Part shown: in pieces, positions 1 through 6,998 of the stretch
How the letters are laid out: each line of letters begins with the position of its first letter
Position numbering within the stretch: position 1 is the stretch's first letter
Assembly (NCBI GenBank): GCA_934096275.1
Contig: CAKOLK010000007.1
Span: 1-47,315, forward strand
Length of the DNA stretch: 47,315 nucleotides
Source: an uncultured Bacilli bacterium
GTDB lineage: Bacteria; Bacillota_I; Bacilli_A; RF39; UBA660
Reading direction: 5' to 3'
Made by a program: the position numbers and the translations under genes
Notes under the pieces: generated by a model
Database searches by the model: none
What the model was told of the DNA's origin: nothing
Seen by the model: only the letters and a program-made list of their open reading frames with translations

Positions 1-34
1 ACATATTTTCACTTCCTTTATTTTATTGTATCAA

Positions 35-73
35 AAAAGTAGACTGATTGTCTTTTTGACATTGTCTACTTTT
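35..73 (-). terminator. Rho-independent terminator of the HD-domain gene
   Basis: A 10-bp inverted repeat (AAAAGTAGAC at 35-44, GTCTACTTTT at 64-73) with a nested TGTC/GACA stem. Read on the minus strand it is followed by a T run, and it lies just after the stop of the HD-domain gene. Confidence 0.75.
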
Positions 74-105
74 ATCATATCACTTCAATTTTGATATGTT
101 TATTT

Positions 106-594
106 TTATATTTTTATTACGTCTTTGTACATAGCTTTTTCACTTAAATATTTTGCACATTCATATAAAGCACAGTATTTATCAACAATTGTTAATAAAA
201 AGCCCTCTTTTGATTTAGGTGGAATGATTGTGACTGGAAACATGTGGGTTTTTATCATATTTTGTTCTTTTTCTGTTAAATCAAATATTTTAACAGCATT
301 TTTATATGCGCATTTTGCATGGGTAAAGGCGTGTAGGCCTTTACGACCGTTTTCTCTTATTCTCCAGTTGTATAGAAATAAATCATGAAGCATTCCTGCG
401 CGGGCTACTGCTTTGTAATCCCAGTTTAGTTTTTTTGCTATACTGTAGCATATATATGCAACGGTATAGCAGTGTTCATAGCAGTCTGTATTAAAGTGTT
501 GAATGTAGTTTTTCATAGCTTGTACATTTTCGTTTTCTATTAGTTCTTTTATTATTTCTTGAAACTCATAATAGTTTGTAATTTTTTTACCCAT
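106..594 (-). CDS. HD-domain protein (putative metal-dependent phosphohydrolase)
   Basis: A 162-aa single-domain protein of the HD superfamily, which hydrolyses phosphate esters or nucleotides with divalent metals. Candidate metal ligands are in the expected order: His41, the His70-Asp71 doublet in AGMLHDL, a helical stretch with His92 and His117, and Asp138 in TIVDKY. No signal peptide or membrane segment is seen, so it is probably cytosolic. The start has a strong AAGGAGG site. The substrate cannot be told from sequence. The gene ends in a terminator at the left edge and is followed upstream, in the same direction, by DNA repair genes. Confidence 0.8.
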   Translation of the reverse strand: MGKKITNYYEFQEIIKELIENENVQAMKNYIQHFNTDCYEHCYTVAYICYSIAKKLNWDYKAVARAGMLHDLFLYNWRIRENGRKGLHAFTHAKCAYKNAVKIFDLTEKEQNMIKTHMFPVTIIPPKSKEGFLLTIVDKYCALYECAKYLSEKAMYKDVIKI

Positions 595-624
595 AAGGTT
601 CCTCCTTTTAAATATTTTTATTTA

Positions 625-1170
625 TTATTTTTCTTTGTACATAAAGCATTGTTTATCATGTGAGTAAATTATTCCAATTGCTTGAAGGTATGAATAGATA
701 ATTGTTGTTCCAACGAAAGACATTCCTCTTTTTTTTAAATCTTTTGAGATGGCATCTGATAGATTATTTCTAGTATTATTTACTTCATAGAGTATTTTAT
801 CATTGGTAAATGTTTTTAAGTAATTATAAAATGTTTTATATTCATTTGTTATTTGTTTAAATATTTTAGCATTTTTGATACTTGCTTTTATTTTTAATTT
901 GTTTCTTATTATGTTAACATTGGTTAATAATTCATTTATTTTTTCTTCATCATAGTTTATTATTTTATCTATATTAAAATTGTCATACGCTTCCTTAAAA
1001 GAGGCTCTTTTATTTAGAACACATTCCCAAGAAAGTCCTGCTTGAAATGATTCTAGTATTAACATTTCAAATAAGTATTTATCATCAAAGTTTTTTTGAC
1101 ACCATTCATTATCATGATAGTCTACGTATAACTTGTTGTTTAGGTTGCACCATTTACATCTTTGTTTCAT
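625..1170 (-). CDS. tag: DNA-3-methyladenine glycosylase I
   Basis: Excises 3-methyladenine from alkylated DNA to start base-excision repair. Family marks are visible: the N-terminal CxWC zinc-site cysteines, YHDxEW, ESFQAGLSW and the later KxxGMSFVG segment. I chose the internal ATG (181 aa) because GAAAGG lies 8 nt before it; an ATG nine codons upstream (1197) is also in frame but has a poorer site. About 181 aa is normal for Tag. It lies next to an O6-alkylguanine repair gene on the same strand, so the two probably form a small alkylation-repair cluster. No Ada-like regulator is present. Confidence 0.92.
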   Translation of the reverse strand: MKQRCKWCNLNNKLYVDYHDNEWCQKNFDDKYLFEMLILESFQAGLSWECVLNKRASFKEAYDNFNIDKIINYDEEKINELLTNVNIIRNKLKIKASIKNAKIFKQITNEYKTFYNYLKTFTNDKILYEVNNTRNNLSDAISKDLKKRGMSFVGTTIIYSYLQAIGIIYSHDKQCFMYKEK

Positions 1171-1240
1171 AGTTTGGTTCCTTTCTAACTTAGTCATTTT
1201 ACATTTTGGCTGGTTTTCATTTTAAATTTTGGCTATCTTT

Positions 1241-1768
1241 TTATAATTTGTTTCCTTTTTTGGGCATTTTGTATTTACTTATATCATTTCCTTCGATTTG
1301 TAAGAGTCCTATTTTATTTTTTAGTCCTCCGCCATATCCAGTCAGATTGTTATCTTTTCCCATTACTCTATGACATGGGATTATAATACAAATAGGATTT
1401 TTTCCTACGACATTTCCTACTGCTTGTGATGACATTTTTTCAATACCTTTTTTCTTTGCAATAATTTCTGCGATTTGTCCATATGTAATTGTTTTTCCGA
1501 ATGGTATTTTATTCATAATATCTGTTACTTGTTGTTCAAAGTCTGTTAATTTTATTTTATATTTTGGTGTAAAGTTAGGGTTATTACCACTGAAATATAT
1601 ATCTAACCATTTAATAGTTTCATCAAATATTTCTAAATCTTTTGCTGTATAATTATCAATATGTTTTTTAGCATCATTACTGTTTTTAAAATATAGTCCT
1701 GTTAAATATGTTCCATCACTTGTTAGAATAATATCATCAAGAGGACACTTATATATTTTCTTATACAT
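1241..1768 (-). CDS. ogt: Methylated-DNA--protein-cysteine methyltransferase
   Basis: A suicide enzyme that transfers alkyl groups from O6-alkylguanine in DNA to its own cysteine. The active-site motif IPCHRVMG is intact, preceded by the helix-turn-helix region (GKTITYGQIAEI, SSQAVGNVVGKNP) and followed by the GYGGGLKNKIGLL segment. At 175 aa it has the usual Ogt/AdaB length, with the N-terminal ribonuclease-like domain. Its start overlaps the 3' end of the upstream glycosyltransferase gene by 8 nt, so the two are probably translationally coupled. With tag downstream it makes a two-gene alkylation-damage module. Confidence 0.93.
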   Translation of the reverse strand: MYKKIYKCPLDDIILTSDGTYLTGLYFKNSNDAKKHIDNYTAKDLEIFDETIKWLDIYFSGNNPNFTPKYKIKLTDFEQQVTDIMNKIPFGKTITYGQIAEIIAKKKGIEKMSSQAVGNVVGKNPICIIIPCHRVMGKDNNLTGYGGGLKNKIGLLQIEGNDISKYKMPKKGNKL

Positions 1769-2750
1769 GTGTCATACTTCCTTTTCTACATTTATTAGTA
1801 TAGACTTCATATTCTTTTATTATGACTTCATTTACTCTGGGTATTAATAGATATTTAATTTGTTCTGTTAAAGTTCCATATTTTAAATATAAATATTTAT
1901 ACATCATATTTCTAGTTTCTTCTTTTTTAGATTCTTCAATATTCCAATAATCTATTTCTTCAATTCTTTTCATAATAGCAGAAAAGCAAATAGTTAGTAA
2001 TTCATCATGATATAAATCAAGTTTGTTTAAATCTTTTGCATTTTCAATTATATCGTCAGTAACTTCGAATATTTCAGTTATTTTAGTGTTTGGTTTTAGA
2101 TTAATGCCGCTTACACCAGAGTTGGTTCTTCTGTAAAAGTAGTCTTTGTTAAAGGTTTTTATTATTTTATTTGATCTTAAATACATAATAGTAGTAAATG
2201 CAATGTCTTCCCATTTAGTATTTATAAACTTATAGTCTTTGATTAGTTCTTTTTTAAATAATTTATTACATACTGAAGGACTAGTATTTAATATATTTTC
2301 TTTTATATCTAATTCTAATGATTTATTAGTATTAGCAAATGATAAGTCTTTATTGTAATAGTGATTGTCTTTTACAAAGATTAGGTCTGTTTCAATTAGA
2401 TCAGGATAATTATTTTTTATTATTTGATTTATCATATTAGAGTACATAGTATTACTAATGTAGTCATCACTATCTATAAAGGATATATAGTCTCCTTTAG
2501 CATGAGATAGTCCAATGTTTCTTGATTCTGATTGTCCTAGTGTTTTATTATTATGGTAAATACTTATATTTTTATATCTTTTTTCGTATGATTTTAGTAT
2601 ATTTAGACTATCATCGTTTGAATTATCATCAATAATTATTATTTCAATATTTTTATAATCGTTTTTTAATATAGAATCTATACATGTATTTAAGTATTTA
2701 GATGTATTATGTACTGGTATTATTACACTTATTAATATATTACTACTCAT
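1761..2750 (-). CDS. Family 2 glycosyltransferase
   Basis: A 329-aa GT-A fold glycosyltransferase (GT2) that should move a sugar from a nucleotide-sugar to a cell-surface acceptor. It begins with the classic SVIIPVHNTSKYL strand, then IIIIDDNSNDDS, the SESRNIGLSHAKGDYI segment and the DxD-type metal site FIDSDDY at about residues 93-99. The C-terminal third is helical without clear membrane segments, so it is probably cytosolic or peripheral. The sugar and acceptor are unknown. It sits alone, without other polysaccharide genes, and overlaps ogt by 8 nt, which is an odd functional pairing. Confidence 0.88.
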   Translation of the reverse strand: MSSNILISVIIPVHNTSKYLNTCIDSILKNDYKNIEIIIIDDNSNDDSLNILKSYEKRYKNISIYHNNKTLGQSESRNIGLSHAKGDYISFIDSDDYISNTMYSNMINQIIKNNYPDLIETDLIFVKDNHYYNKDLSFANTNKSLELDIKENILNTSPSVCNKLFKKELIKDYKFINTKWEDIAFTTIMYLRSNKIIKTFNKDYFYRRTNSGVSGINLKPNTKITEIFEVTDDIIENAKDLNKLDLYHDELLTICFSAIMKRIEEIDYWNIEESKKEETRNMMYKYLYLKYGTLTEQIKYLLIPRVNEVIIKEYEVYTNKCRKGSMTHV

Positions 2751-2813
2751 TTATAATCCCTCTTTCGTATTAATATTATATATCATTTTATATTAGTTTT
2801 CAAATGAAATAGA

Positions 2814-3743
2814 TTATAAATATTTGAATATATCATAAATTATTTTTAATGTTTTTTTCACGTCACTTATTGATAGCTTACTTATTTCATCTAATACATA
2901 TATGTTTTGCATTTTATAAAAGGCTTTTATCAACTCATTATTCAGTCCTTTTTTTATATAGCAAAAATCGACTATGTTTTTTGTCTCTGGTATTCCTCCC
3001 ACTCTGTTTTTTTCTTCTTGTCTTTTATATTTTATTAGTTTATTTAGTTCTGACTTATTATTTAATAAACCCTTAATCTTTTTATTTCTTATCATTATCG
3101 AAATATCATATAAATGTTTTGCAGTATCTTCATACATTTTTCTTTCATAATAAAATTCAGCAGCAAATATCTTGTCAATAAATATTCGTTCTAATTTAAT
3201 TGTTTTTATTTCGAACTCTGAAATGTAATATTTTTCTCTTAATATTTGCTGTTCCTGTTTATTTGCATATTTATACACAAGAGGTTCAATTACATAACTA
3301 GAAACTGGTTCTGATATAGTAAAAGATGTTGATTCTATTTGGATCTTTCCAAACTTAAATAGTTCATTTAAACCAAATATTGATTCATATTTATAAAATG
3401 ATATAATACTTCCTTTCTTATCTATTGTTTCTTCTTTTATCAACTCTAGTCCTGGAACTTTGTAACTTAATGCAGACTTTTTAAGTCTAGTCTTATTGCT
3501 ATTATTGGATTCATTTTCATTTATCTTAACTGTCAAGTCAATATCTTCAGAAAACCTGTTCATATGATCTAGTATTTTATAAACTGCTGTTCCTCCTTTA
3601 AAATATGCCTGTAATATTTCTTGATTAAGTGACAGTTCCTTTAAAACAAGGCATACATAATAATCCTTTTCTAGGATATCATTTCTTATACCTGTTCTGT
3701 TGTTGATGTTAAGTATTAATTCTTCAAGTACTTCCTTTTTCAT
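2814..3743 (-). CDS. AbiEii/AbiGii-type nucleotidyltransferase toxin
   Basis: A 309-aa protein of the AbiEii toxin family (DNA polymerase beta-like nucleotidyltransferase, known from type IV toxin-antitoxin and abortive phage infection systems). The core is at about residues 43-68: FKGGTAVYKI, then FSEDIDLTV supplying the metal-binding aspartates. The helical C-terminal half includes RIFIDKIFAAEFYYERK and KHLYDI, as usual in the family. Its start lies 20 nt inside the upstream antitoxin-like gene, so the two are coupled. The pair resembles DUF6088/AbiEi-AbiEii modules and sits next to a DGR. Toxicity and target are inferred from family only. Confidence 0.88.
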   Translation of the reverse strand: MKKEVLEELILNINNRTGIRNDILEKDYYVCLVLKELSLNQEILQAYFKGGTAVYKILDHMNRFSEDIDLTVKINENESNNSNKTRLKKSALSYKVPGLELIKEETIDKKGSIISFYKYESIFGLNELFKFGKIQIESTSFTISEPVSSYVIEPLVYKYANKQEQQILREKYYISEFEIKTIKLERIFIDKIFAAEFYYERKMYEDTAKHLYDISIMIRNKKIKGLLNNKSELNKLIKYKRQEEKNRVGGIPETKNIVDFCYIKKGLNNELIKAFYKMQNIYVLDEISKLSISDVKKTLKIIYDIFKYL

Positions 3744-4395
3744 TCGTTATCCCTCCTAGAAAATAAAGCTTTTTTATAGGCTTTAAATCATTTAGTTGAT
3801 TAGCATACTCAAATATTTTTTCTACTTCTAATTGACTATCTTTAATAAACTTGTAAATAATTTCTTTTTCTTTTTCATTATCTACCTCTATTTTTATATC
3901 ATCTTTATTAATTAATAAATCAAATAATTGTAAATATTTGTAATTATCATCTGTAATTTTTATCTTTGGCTTTTTAATAACTACTCCTAGATTTTTATTA
4001 TTATATAAATTAGCATTTGGACATTCATTTGTTACAATCAACAATTCCTTTGGGACCTGTGTAGTAAGACCTAGTTTATTAAATAAATATGCTCCAGTGA
4101 AATATCCTTTTTTACCATTCTTATCATAAATATATTTTTTATCTATAACCTTATTAACATCAAGCAATTTATCTCCAAATACCCCTTTTATCGGTTTGTA
4201 ATATACTCCCTTTATGAATTGAATTATTTTCTTTTCTTTTACTAATCTGTTGATATATACATAAATACTTTTAAATATATTATCAAAGTTATCATGAATG
4301 ATATCTTTGAAATAATCTTTAATTTCTTCAATTAAGATTGGTTCATCAACTGGATATTCATCGATATATCTTATTAACATTTGATTGTAATTCAT
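3724..4395 (-). CDS. AbiEi-like antitoxin / transcriptional regulator (DUF6088-like)
   Basis: A 223-aa partner of the AbiEii toxin. Residues 1-75 look like the winged-helix part of AbiEi/DUF6088 proteins (VYINRLVKEKKIIQFIKGVYYKP), which bind an inverted repeat and repress their own operon. The rest (YFTGAYLFNKLGLTTQVPKELLIVTN) matches the AbiEi C-terminal pattern responsible for neutralisation in studied systems. Order (antitoxin first), the 20-nt overlap with the toxin and the promoter with inverted repeat just upstream fit a self-regulated toxin-antitoxin operon. Confidence 0.8.
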   Translation of the reverse strand: MNYNQMLIRYIDEYPVDEPILIEEIKDYFKDIIHDNFDNIFKSIYVYINRLVKEKKIIQFIKGVYYKPIKGVFGDKLLDVNKVIDKKYIYDKNGKKGYFTGAYLFNKLGLTTQVPKELLIVTNECPNANLYNNKNLGVVIKKPKIKITDDNYKYLQLFDLLINKDDIKIEVDNEKEKEIIYKFIKDSQLEVEKIFEYANQLNDLKPIKKLYFLGGITNEKGST

Positions 4396-4415
4396 ATAAA
4401 TCCCTCCGATACTAT

Positions 4416-4490
4416 ATTATTATTTTATGATAATTTATTAATAAAATAATAATTTTATAACATTATACACTATTTTTTTATCTATGTCAA
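4416..4490 (-). promoter_or_regulatory. Promoter and inverted-repeat operator of the AbiE-like operon
   Basis: On the minus strand, TTGACA (4485-4490) is separated by exactly 17 nt from TATAAT (4462-4467), both perfect matches to the housekeeping consensus. Immediately downstream is a perfect 13-bp inverted repeat (arms 4416-4428 and 4441-4453, 12-nt spacer) covering the expected start of transcription. This is the layout expected for repression by the AbiEi-like protein; binding itself is inferred. Confidence 0.78.
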
Positions 4491-4498
4491 TTTTATTA

Positions 4499-4572
4499 TG
4501 TACATATTGATAGTATAATGATATAATTTAGTTAATAAGTGGACCCCCTGCTTACAGGGGGCTACTTTTTTT
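4499..4572 (+). ncRNA. Putative short RNA unit 1 (promoter plus GC-rich hairpin terminator)
   Basis: TGTACA (4499-4504), 17 nt, TATAAT (4522-4527), then a predicted transcript of roughly 40 nt that consists almost only of a strong stem. CCCCCTG (4544-4550) and CAGGGGG (4555-4561) close a CTTA loop, the stem is extended by GTGG/CTAC around a bulged A, and seven T follow. It is divergent from the AbiE promoter and has no ORF. It is the first of three consecutive units on this strand. Confidence 0.6.
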
Positions 4573-4582
4573 CATAATTTAT

Positions 4583-4670
4583 TTGATATGTTATTAATAT
4601 AGTAGTATAATATGTAATAAGAAATCAGTCCCACTGACTATAACCAGAGAGGCTGATTTCTTATTTTTTT
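4583..4670 (+). ncRNA. Putative short RNA unit 2 (promoter plus hairpin with large loop)
   Basis: TTGATA (4583-4588), exactly 17 nt, TATAAT (4606-4611). The predicted transcript, about 55 nt, is a perfect 12-bp stem (4617-4628 with 4653-4664) holding a 24-nt loop and followed by seven T. Stem and loop sequences are unrelated to units 1 and 3. No start codon with a ribosome site is seen. Confidence 0.6.
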
Positions 4671-4684
4671 ATATATTAACTAAT

Positions 4685-4776
4685 TTGACAGATTATTATA
4701 TAAATGCTATAATTTAGGCAATAAAAGTTGTAGTCATGGTGATTTTTTCACCTAGTGTTACAACTTTTATTTTTTT
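4685..4776 (+). ncRNA. Putative short RNA unit 3 (perfect promoter plus two-tier hairpin)
   Basis: Perfect TTGACA (4685-4690), 17 nt, perfect TATAAT (4708-4713). The predicted RNA of about 60 nt forms a 12-bp outer stem (4721-4732 with 4759-4770), an inner GGTGA/TCACC stem (4738-4742 with 4748-4752), and ends in a T run. Its 3' arm overlaps the stop codon of the convergent DGR operon, so the hairpin may also act as that operon's terminator, although the T run is weaker in that direction. Confidence 0.58.
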
Positions 4777-5060
4777 ATTAATGATTTATATAGATTAACT
4801 TTCATAAATCTTTTAATTAATATAAGTTTATAGTACTTATTATAATAATTGTTTTTATTAAATGATTTTTCTATAAGGTCTAAATTATCTATAATAATAT
4901 AATCAATATTATTTAATCTTAATTGTTTTATATCATTGTTAAAATATTTATATATGTAATAATCATTATCTATACAAAAATATTTATTATTTTTTATAAA
5001 AATTAATAAGGTGTTTGGATAAACTTTCTTAATAAAACTATATCTATTTCTTAAACTCAT
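4767..5060 (-). CDS. Small DGR-operon protein, possibly MutS-domain-I-like
   Basis: A 97-aa lysine- and asparagine-rich protein, last gene of the DGR operon. Its start lies 17 nt inside the end of the reverse transcriptase gene, so it is translationally coupled to it. The stretch YPNTLLIFIKNNKYFCIDND, followed by a short helix and LRLNNIDYIIID, resembles the N-terminal mismatch-recognition domain of MutS (strand, FYE-like turn, acidic helix), but the match is weak and the protein is too short for a full domain. No membrane segment or catalytic motif is seen. A role as an accessory of the reverse transcriptase is inferred from position. Confidence 0.6.
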   Translation of the reverse strand: MSLRNRYSFIKKVYPNTLLIFIKNNKYFCIDNDYYIYKYFNNDIKQLRLNNIDYIIIDNLDLIEKSFNKNNYYNKYYKLILIKRFMKVNLYKSLIKK

Positions 5061-6153
5061 TATTAAAACGCCTTTTTTTAATTATTCTTTTTACATATAA
5101 ACTCTTATATGTACTTAAATAAGTATTTATACTAGAGTAATAACTATTAAAACTTATATAATTATTTTTATATAAATAATTAATTTCTTTTATTCTTTTT
5201 CTAATTCTATTTTTCACATCCTTTGATGGTTTTATAATAGTTTTATTATTTATAACTTTATATTTATATCCTAAAAATATAAAACCCTCTTGTGAGCTAG
5301 TAATTTTACATTTATTCATGTTAAGGTTTAATTTATATTTATTTAGTAACTCTTCTTTTAATAATTTATAAACTTCTTTTAATTTGTTTTTATTCTTATC
5401 TATTAATATAAAATCATCCATATAACGAATATAGTATTTAATTTTATAATCATGTATTATTTTATGATCTAATTCATTTAAATAAAATATAGATAAGAAT
5501 TGACTAGTCATATTACCTATTGGTAAGCCTTTACCAATAGAGTAATGTGGTAACTCATCTATTTCATTCTTATGATTTGGATAATTAATTTTATACTTTT
5601 CTTTCAAATATCTTATATTATTATTTATATAATTATAGTTAGTACTAGATATTATATCAGATATAAAATTATACTCTTTATTATTTAATTTATCATGTAA
5701 CATACTTTTTAATACATTATGTTCAATACTATAAAAGTATTTTGATATATCTAGTTTTAATATATAAAAGGTATTATATTTTTTATTAGCTTCAATAAAT
5801 GATTTTAATAGTTTTCTACCATAACTAGTTCCTAGATTCTTCCTTGTTGCGACGTTTCGGTGATCTAAATATTTTGATAGTTTTGGTATTAGTACTTTTC
5901 TTGTTATATAGTGATTTATTACTTTATCTTTTATATTTAAAGACATTACTATTCTATACTTTGGTTTAGTTATTAAAAATATATTATATTTACATAAATA
6001 ATTATTATTATAATTACTAATAGTATTATATATATTATTAATATTTTGTATTTTATTTTTTTCAAAATTATATATCTTTAATTTATTCTTAGTATTTTTT
6101 CTAACTTCTTTTTCATAAATATTTATAATATCATTTAATAATTCATAGTCCAC
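5044..6153 (-). CDS. Diversity-generating retroelement reverse transcriptase
   Basis: A 369-aa RNA-directed DNA polymerase that should copy the TR RNA with adenine-specific errors for transfer into the VR of the target gene. Domains in order: YRIVMSLNIKDKVINHYI (RT1/2), TFYILKLDISKYFYSI (motif A, Asp in LDIS), KGLPIGNMTSQFLSIFYLNELDH (RT4), YIRYMDDFILI (catalytic YMDD), FLGYKYK (RT7) and a short basic thumb. The GxxxSQ in RT4 is the known hallmark of DGR enzymes; group II intron and retron enzymes usually have QGxxxSP. There is no maturase or endonuclease domain. It overlaps both neighbours (11 nt and 17 nt), so three genes form one operon behind the TR. Confidence 0.95.
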   Translation of the reverse strand: MDYELLNDIINIYEKEVRKNTKNKLKIYNFEKNKIQNINNIYNTISNYNNNYLCKYNIFLITKPKYRIVMSLNIKDKVINHYITRKVLIPKLSKYLDHRNVATRKNLGTSYGRKLLKSFIEANKKYNTFYILKLDISKYFYSIEHNVLKSMLHDKLNNKEYNFISDIISSTNYNYINNNIRYLKEKYKINYPNHKNEIDELPHYSIGKGLPIGNMTSQFLSIFYLNELDHKIIHDYKIKYYIRYMDDFILIDKNKNKLKEVYKLLKEELLNKYKLNLNMNKCKITSSQEGFIFLGYKYKVINNKTIIKPSKDVKNRIRKRIKEINYLYKNNYISFNSYYSSINTYLSTYKSLYVKRIIKKRRFNNEFKK

Positions 6154-6517
6154 TTTTTCTTATCCATCCATATACCATTTTATTTATTTTAGTTAGATTA
6201 TTTGTTTTATTATTTAATACTTTAAGTGAGTCTTCTAAAGAGGTGAATCTATTTCTGGTGTGGATGATGCTTTTCGAATAATTTAATGCTTTAGTATATT
6301 TGTTTTTATTTTTGTAATTTTTATATGTATCATTTATTTTATAGTTTATAGTATTAGTATCTAAAATATTGATTACTTTATTTAATGAAGATAAAGGAAA
6401 GCCTACTTTATTATTAATTATTTTATAATTAAGTAAATAACTTATAATATAAGCATCTTCATTATAAACGTTAATGAACTTTCCTACTTGTTTTAATAAA
6501 ATATAATTTTTTGTCAT
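6143..6517 (-). CDS. MutS-like (MSL) DGR accessory protein
   Basis: A 124-aa protein between TR and reverse transcriptase, overlapping the latter by 11 nt. Residues 1-62 follow MutS domain I (mismatch recognition): LLKQVGKFINVYNEDAYIISYLL matches the YxxLK...GxFYExFxEDA helix region, then VGFP..SLNKVINILDTNTINYKI matches MAGIPxHAxxxYxxxLxxxGYxVAI. The C-terminal half is basic and helical. DGR surveys describe three alternative accessory types, Avd, HRDC and MutS-like; this fits the third. It is presumed to work with the reverse transcriptase and TR RNA. No Avd-like gene is present in the window. Confidence 0.75.
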   Translation of the reverse strand: MTKNYILLKQVGKFINVYNEDAYIISYLLNYKIINNKVGFPLSSLNKVINILDTNTINYKINDTYKNYKNKNKYTKALNYSKSIIHTRNRFTSLEDSLKVLNNKTNNLTKINKMVYGWIRKSGL

Positions 6518-6699
6518 ATTGATCCTTTCAAATATATAAATATACTTATTATATAGTAGTTATATGCTTTATAGGTTATGACATATCATATACCATACAT
6601 ATATTTAATTTAGAGTATATAACTCAAAGATATGTTTTGTCCTTTAATACACTCATATAATAACCTTAATCATTATATCATTACTGGTTTTTTAAGGGG

Positions 6700-6801
6700 C
6701 TGGGCGCACGGCATACTCGTTGTTGTTGACGTTGTTGTTGTTATTGACATAGCCACTCGAATTCACATTGAAAGCATTGTTGGAATTGTCTGAATTCTGC
6801 G
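6700..6801 (-). repeat. DGR template region (TR)
   Basis: This 102-bp segment matches the 3' part of the target gene (VR, 7079-7183). On the minus strand it is rich in AAC and AAT triplets, including runs of four and three AAC. All 18 substitutions between TR and VR are at TR adenines; no C, G or T of TR is changed. The match ends at CGCCCAG on the 3' side, after which TR has CCC where VR has TCC, as expected for the IMH*/IMH boundary. It lies in the untranslated gap between the target and the msl-RT operon, in the same orientation. Confidence 0.95.
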
Positions 6802-6833
6802 AAATTATTTTTCAAACATACCTTATACATTGT

Positions 6834-6860
6834 ATTATATATATATAGATAGATTGTCAA
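6834..6860 (-). promoter_or_regulatory. Candidate promoter of the TR-msl-RT transcript
   Basis: Minus-strand TTGACA (6855-6860) and TATAAT (6834-6839), separated by 15 nt, which is short but usable. It lies between the target terminator and the TR, so transcription would start about 25 nt before the TR and continue into msl, the reverse transcriptase and the last small gene. Confidence 0.5.
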
Positions 6861-6891
6861 TGGTTTTTTATAATATTTTTAGAAACTTAAA

Positions 6892-6927
6892 AAAGTCATA
6901 AAATGTACTAAACATATTTATGACTTT
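6892..6927 (-). terminator. Terminator after the DGR target gene
   Basis: An 11-bp inverted repeat AAAGTCATAAA (6892-6902) and TTTATGACTTT (6917-6927), followed on the minus strand by further T. It separates target transcription from the TR unit. A second small inverted repeat (GCAAG 6965-6969, CTTGC 6977-6981) lies between it and the target stop codon. Confidence 0.7.
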
Positions 6928-6998
6928 ATTTTAAAATTATAAATCTTATTTTCTACTGCTCACCGCAAGATTTTACCTTGCAGGCTCGCTCATGTTAC

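Noticed and set aside
4767..4776. Third + strand hairpin as only a terminator of the DGR operon
   Set aside because: The T run is much better on the + strand, and a perfect promoter precedes it, so a short + strand RNA is the better reading; a dual role is still possible.
5044..6153. Reverse transcriptase as group II intron or retron
   Set aside because: There is no maturase or endonuclease domain, no intron domain V-like RNA and no retron msr/msd structure; RT4 has SQ as in DGRs, and a TR/VR pair is present.
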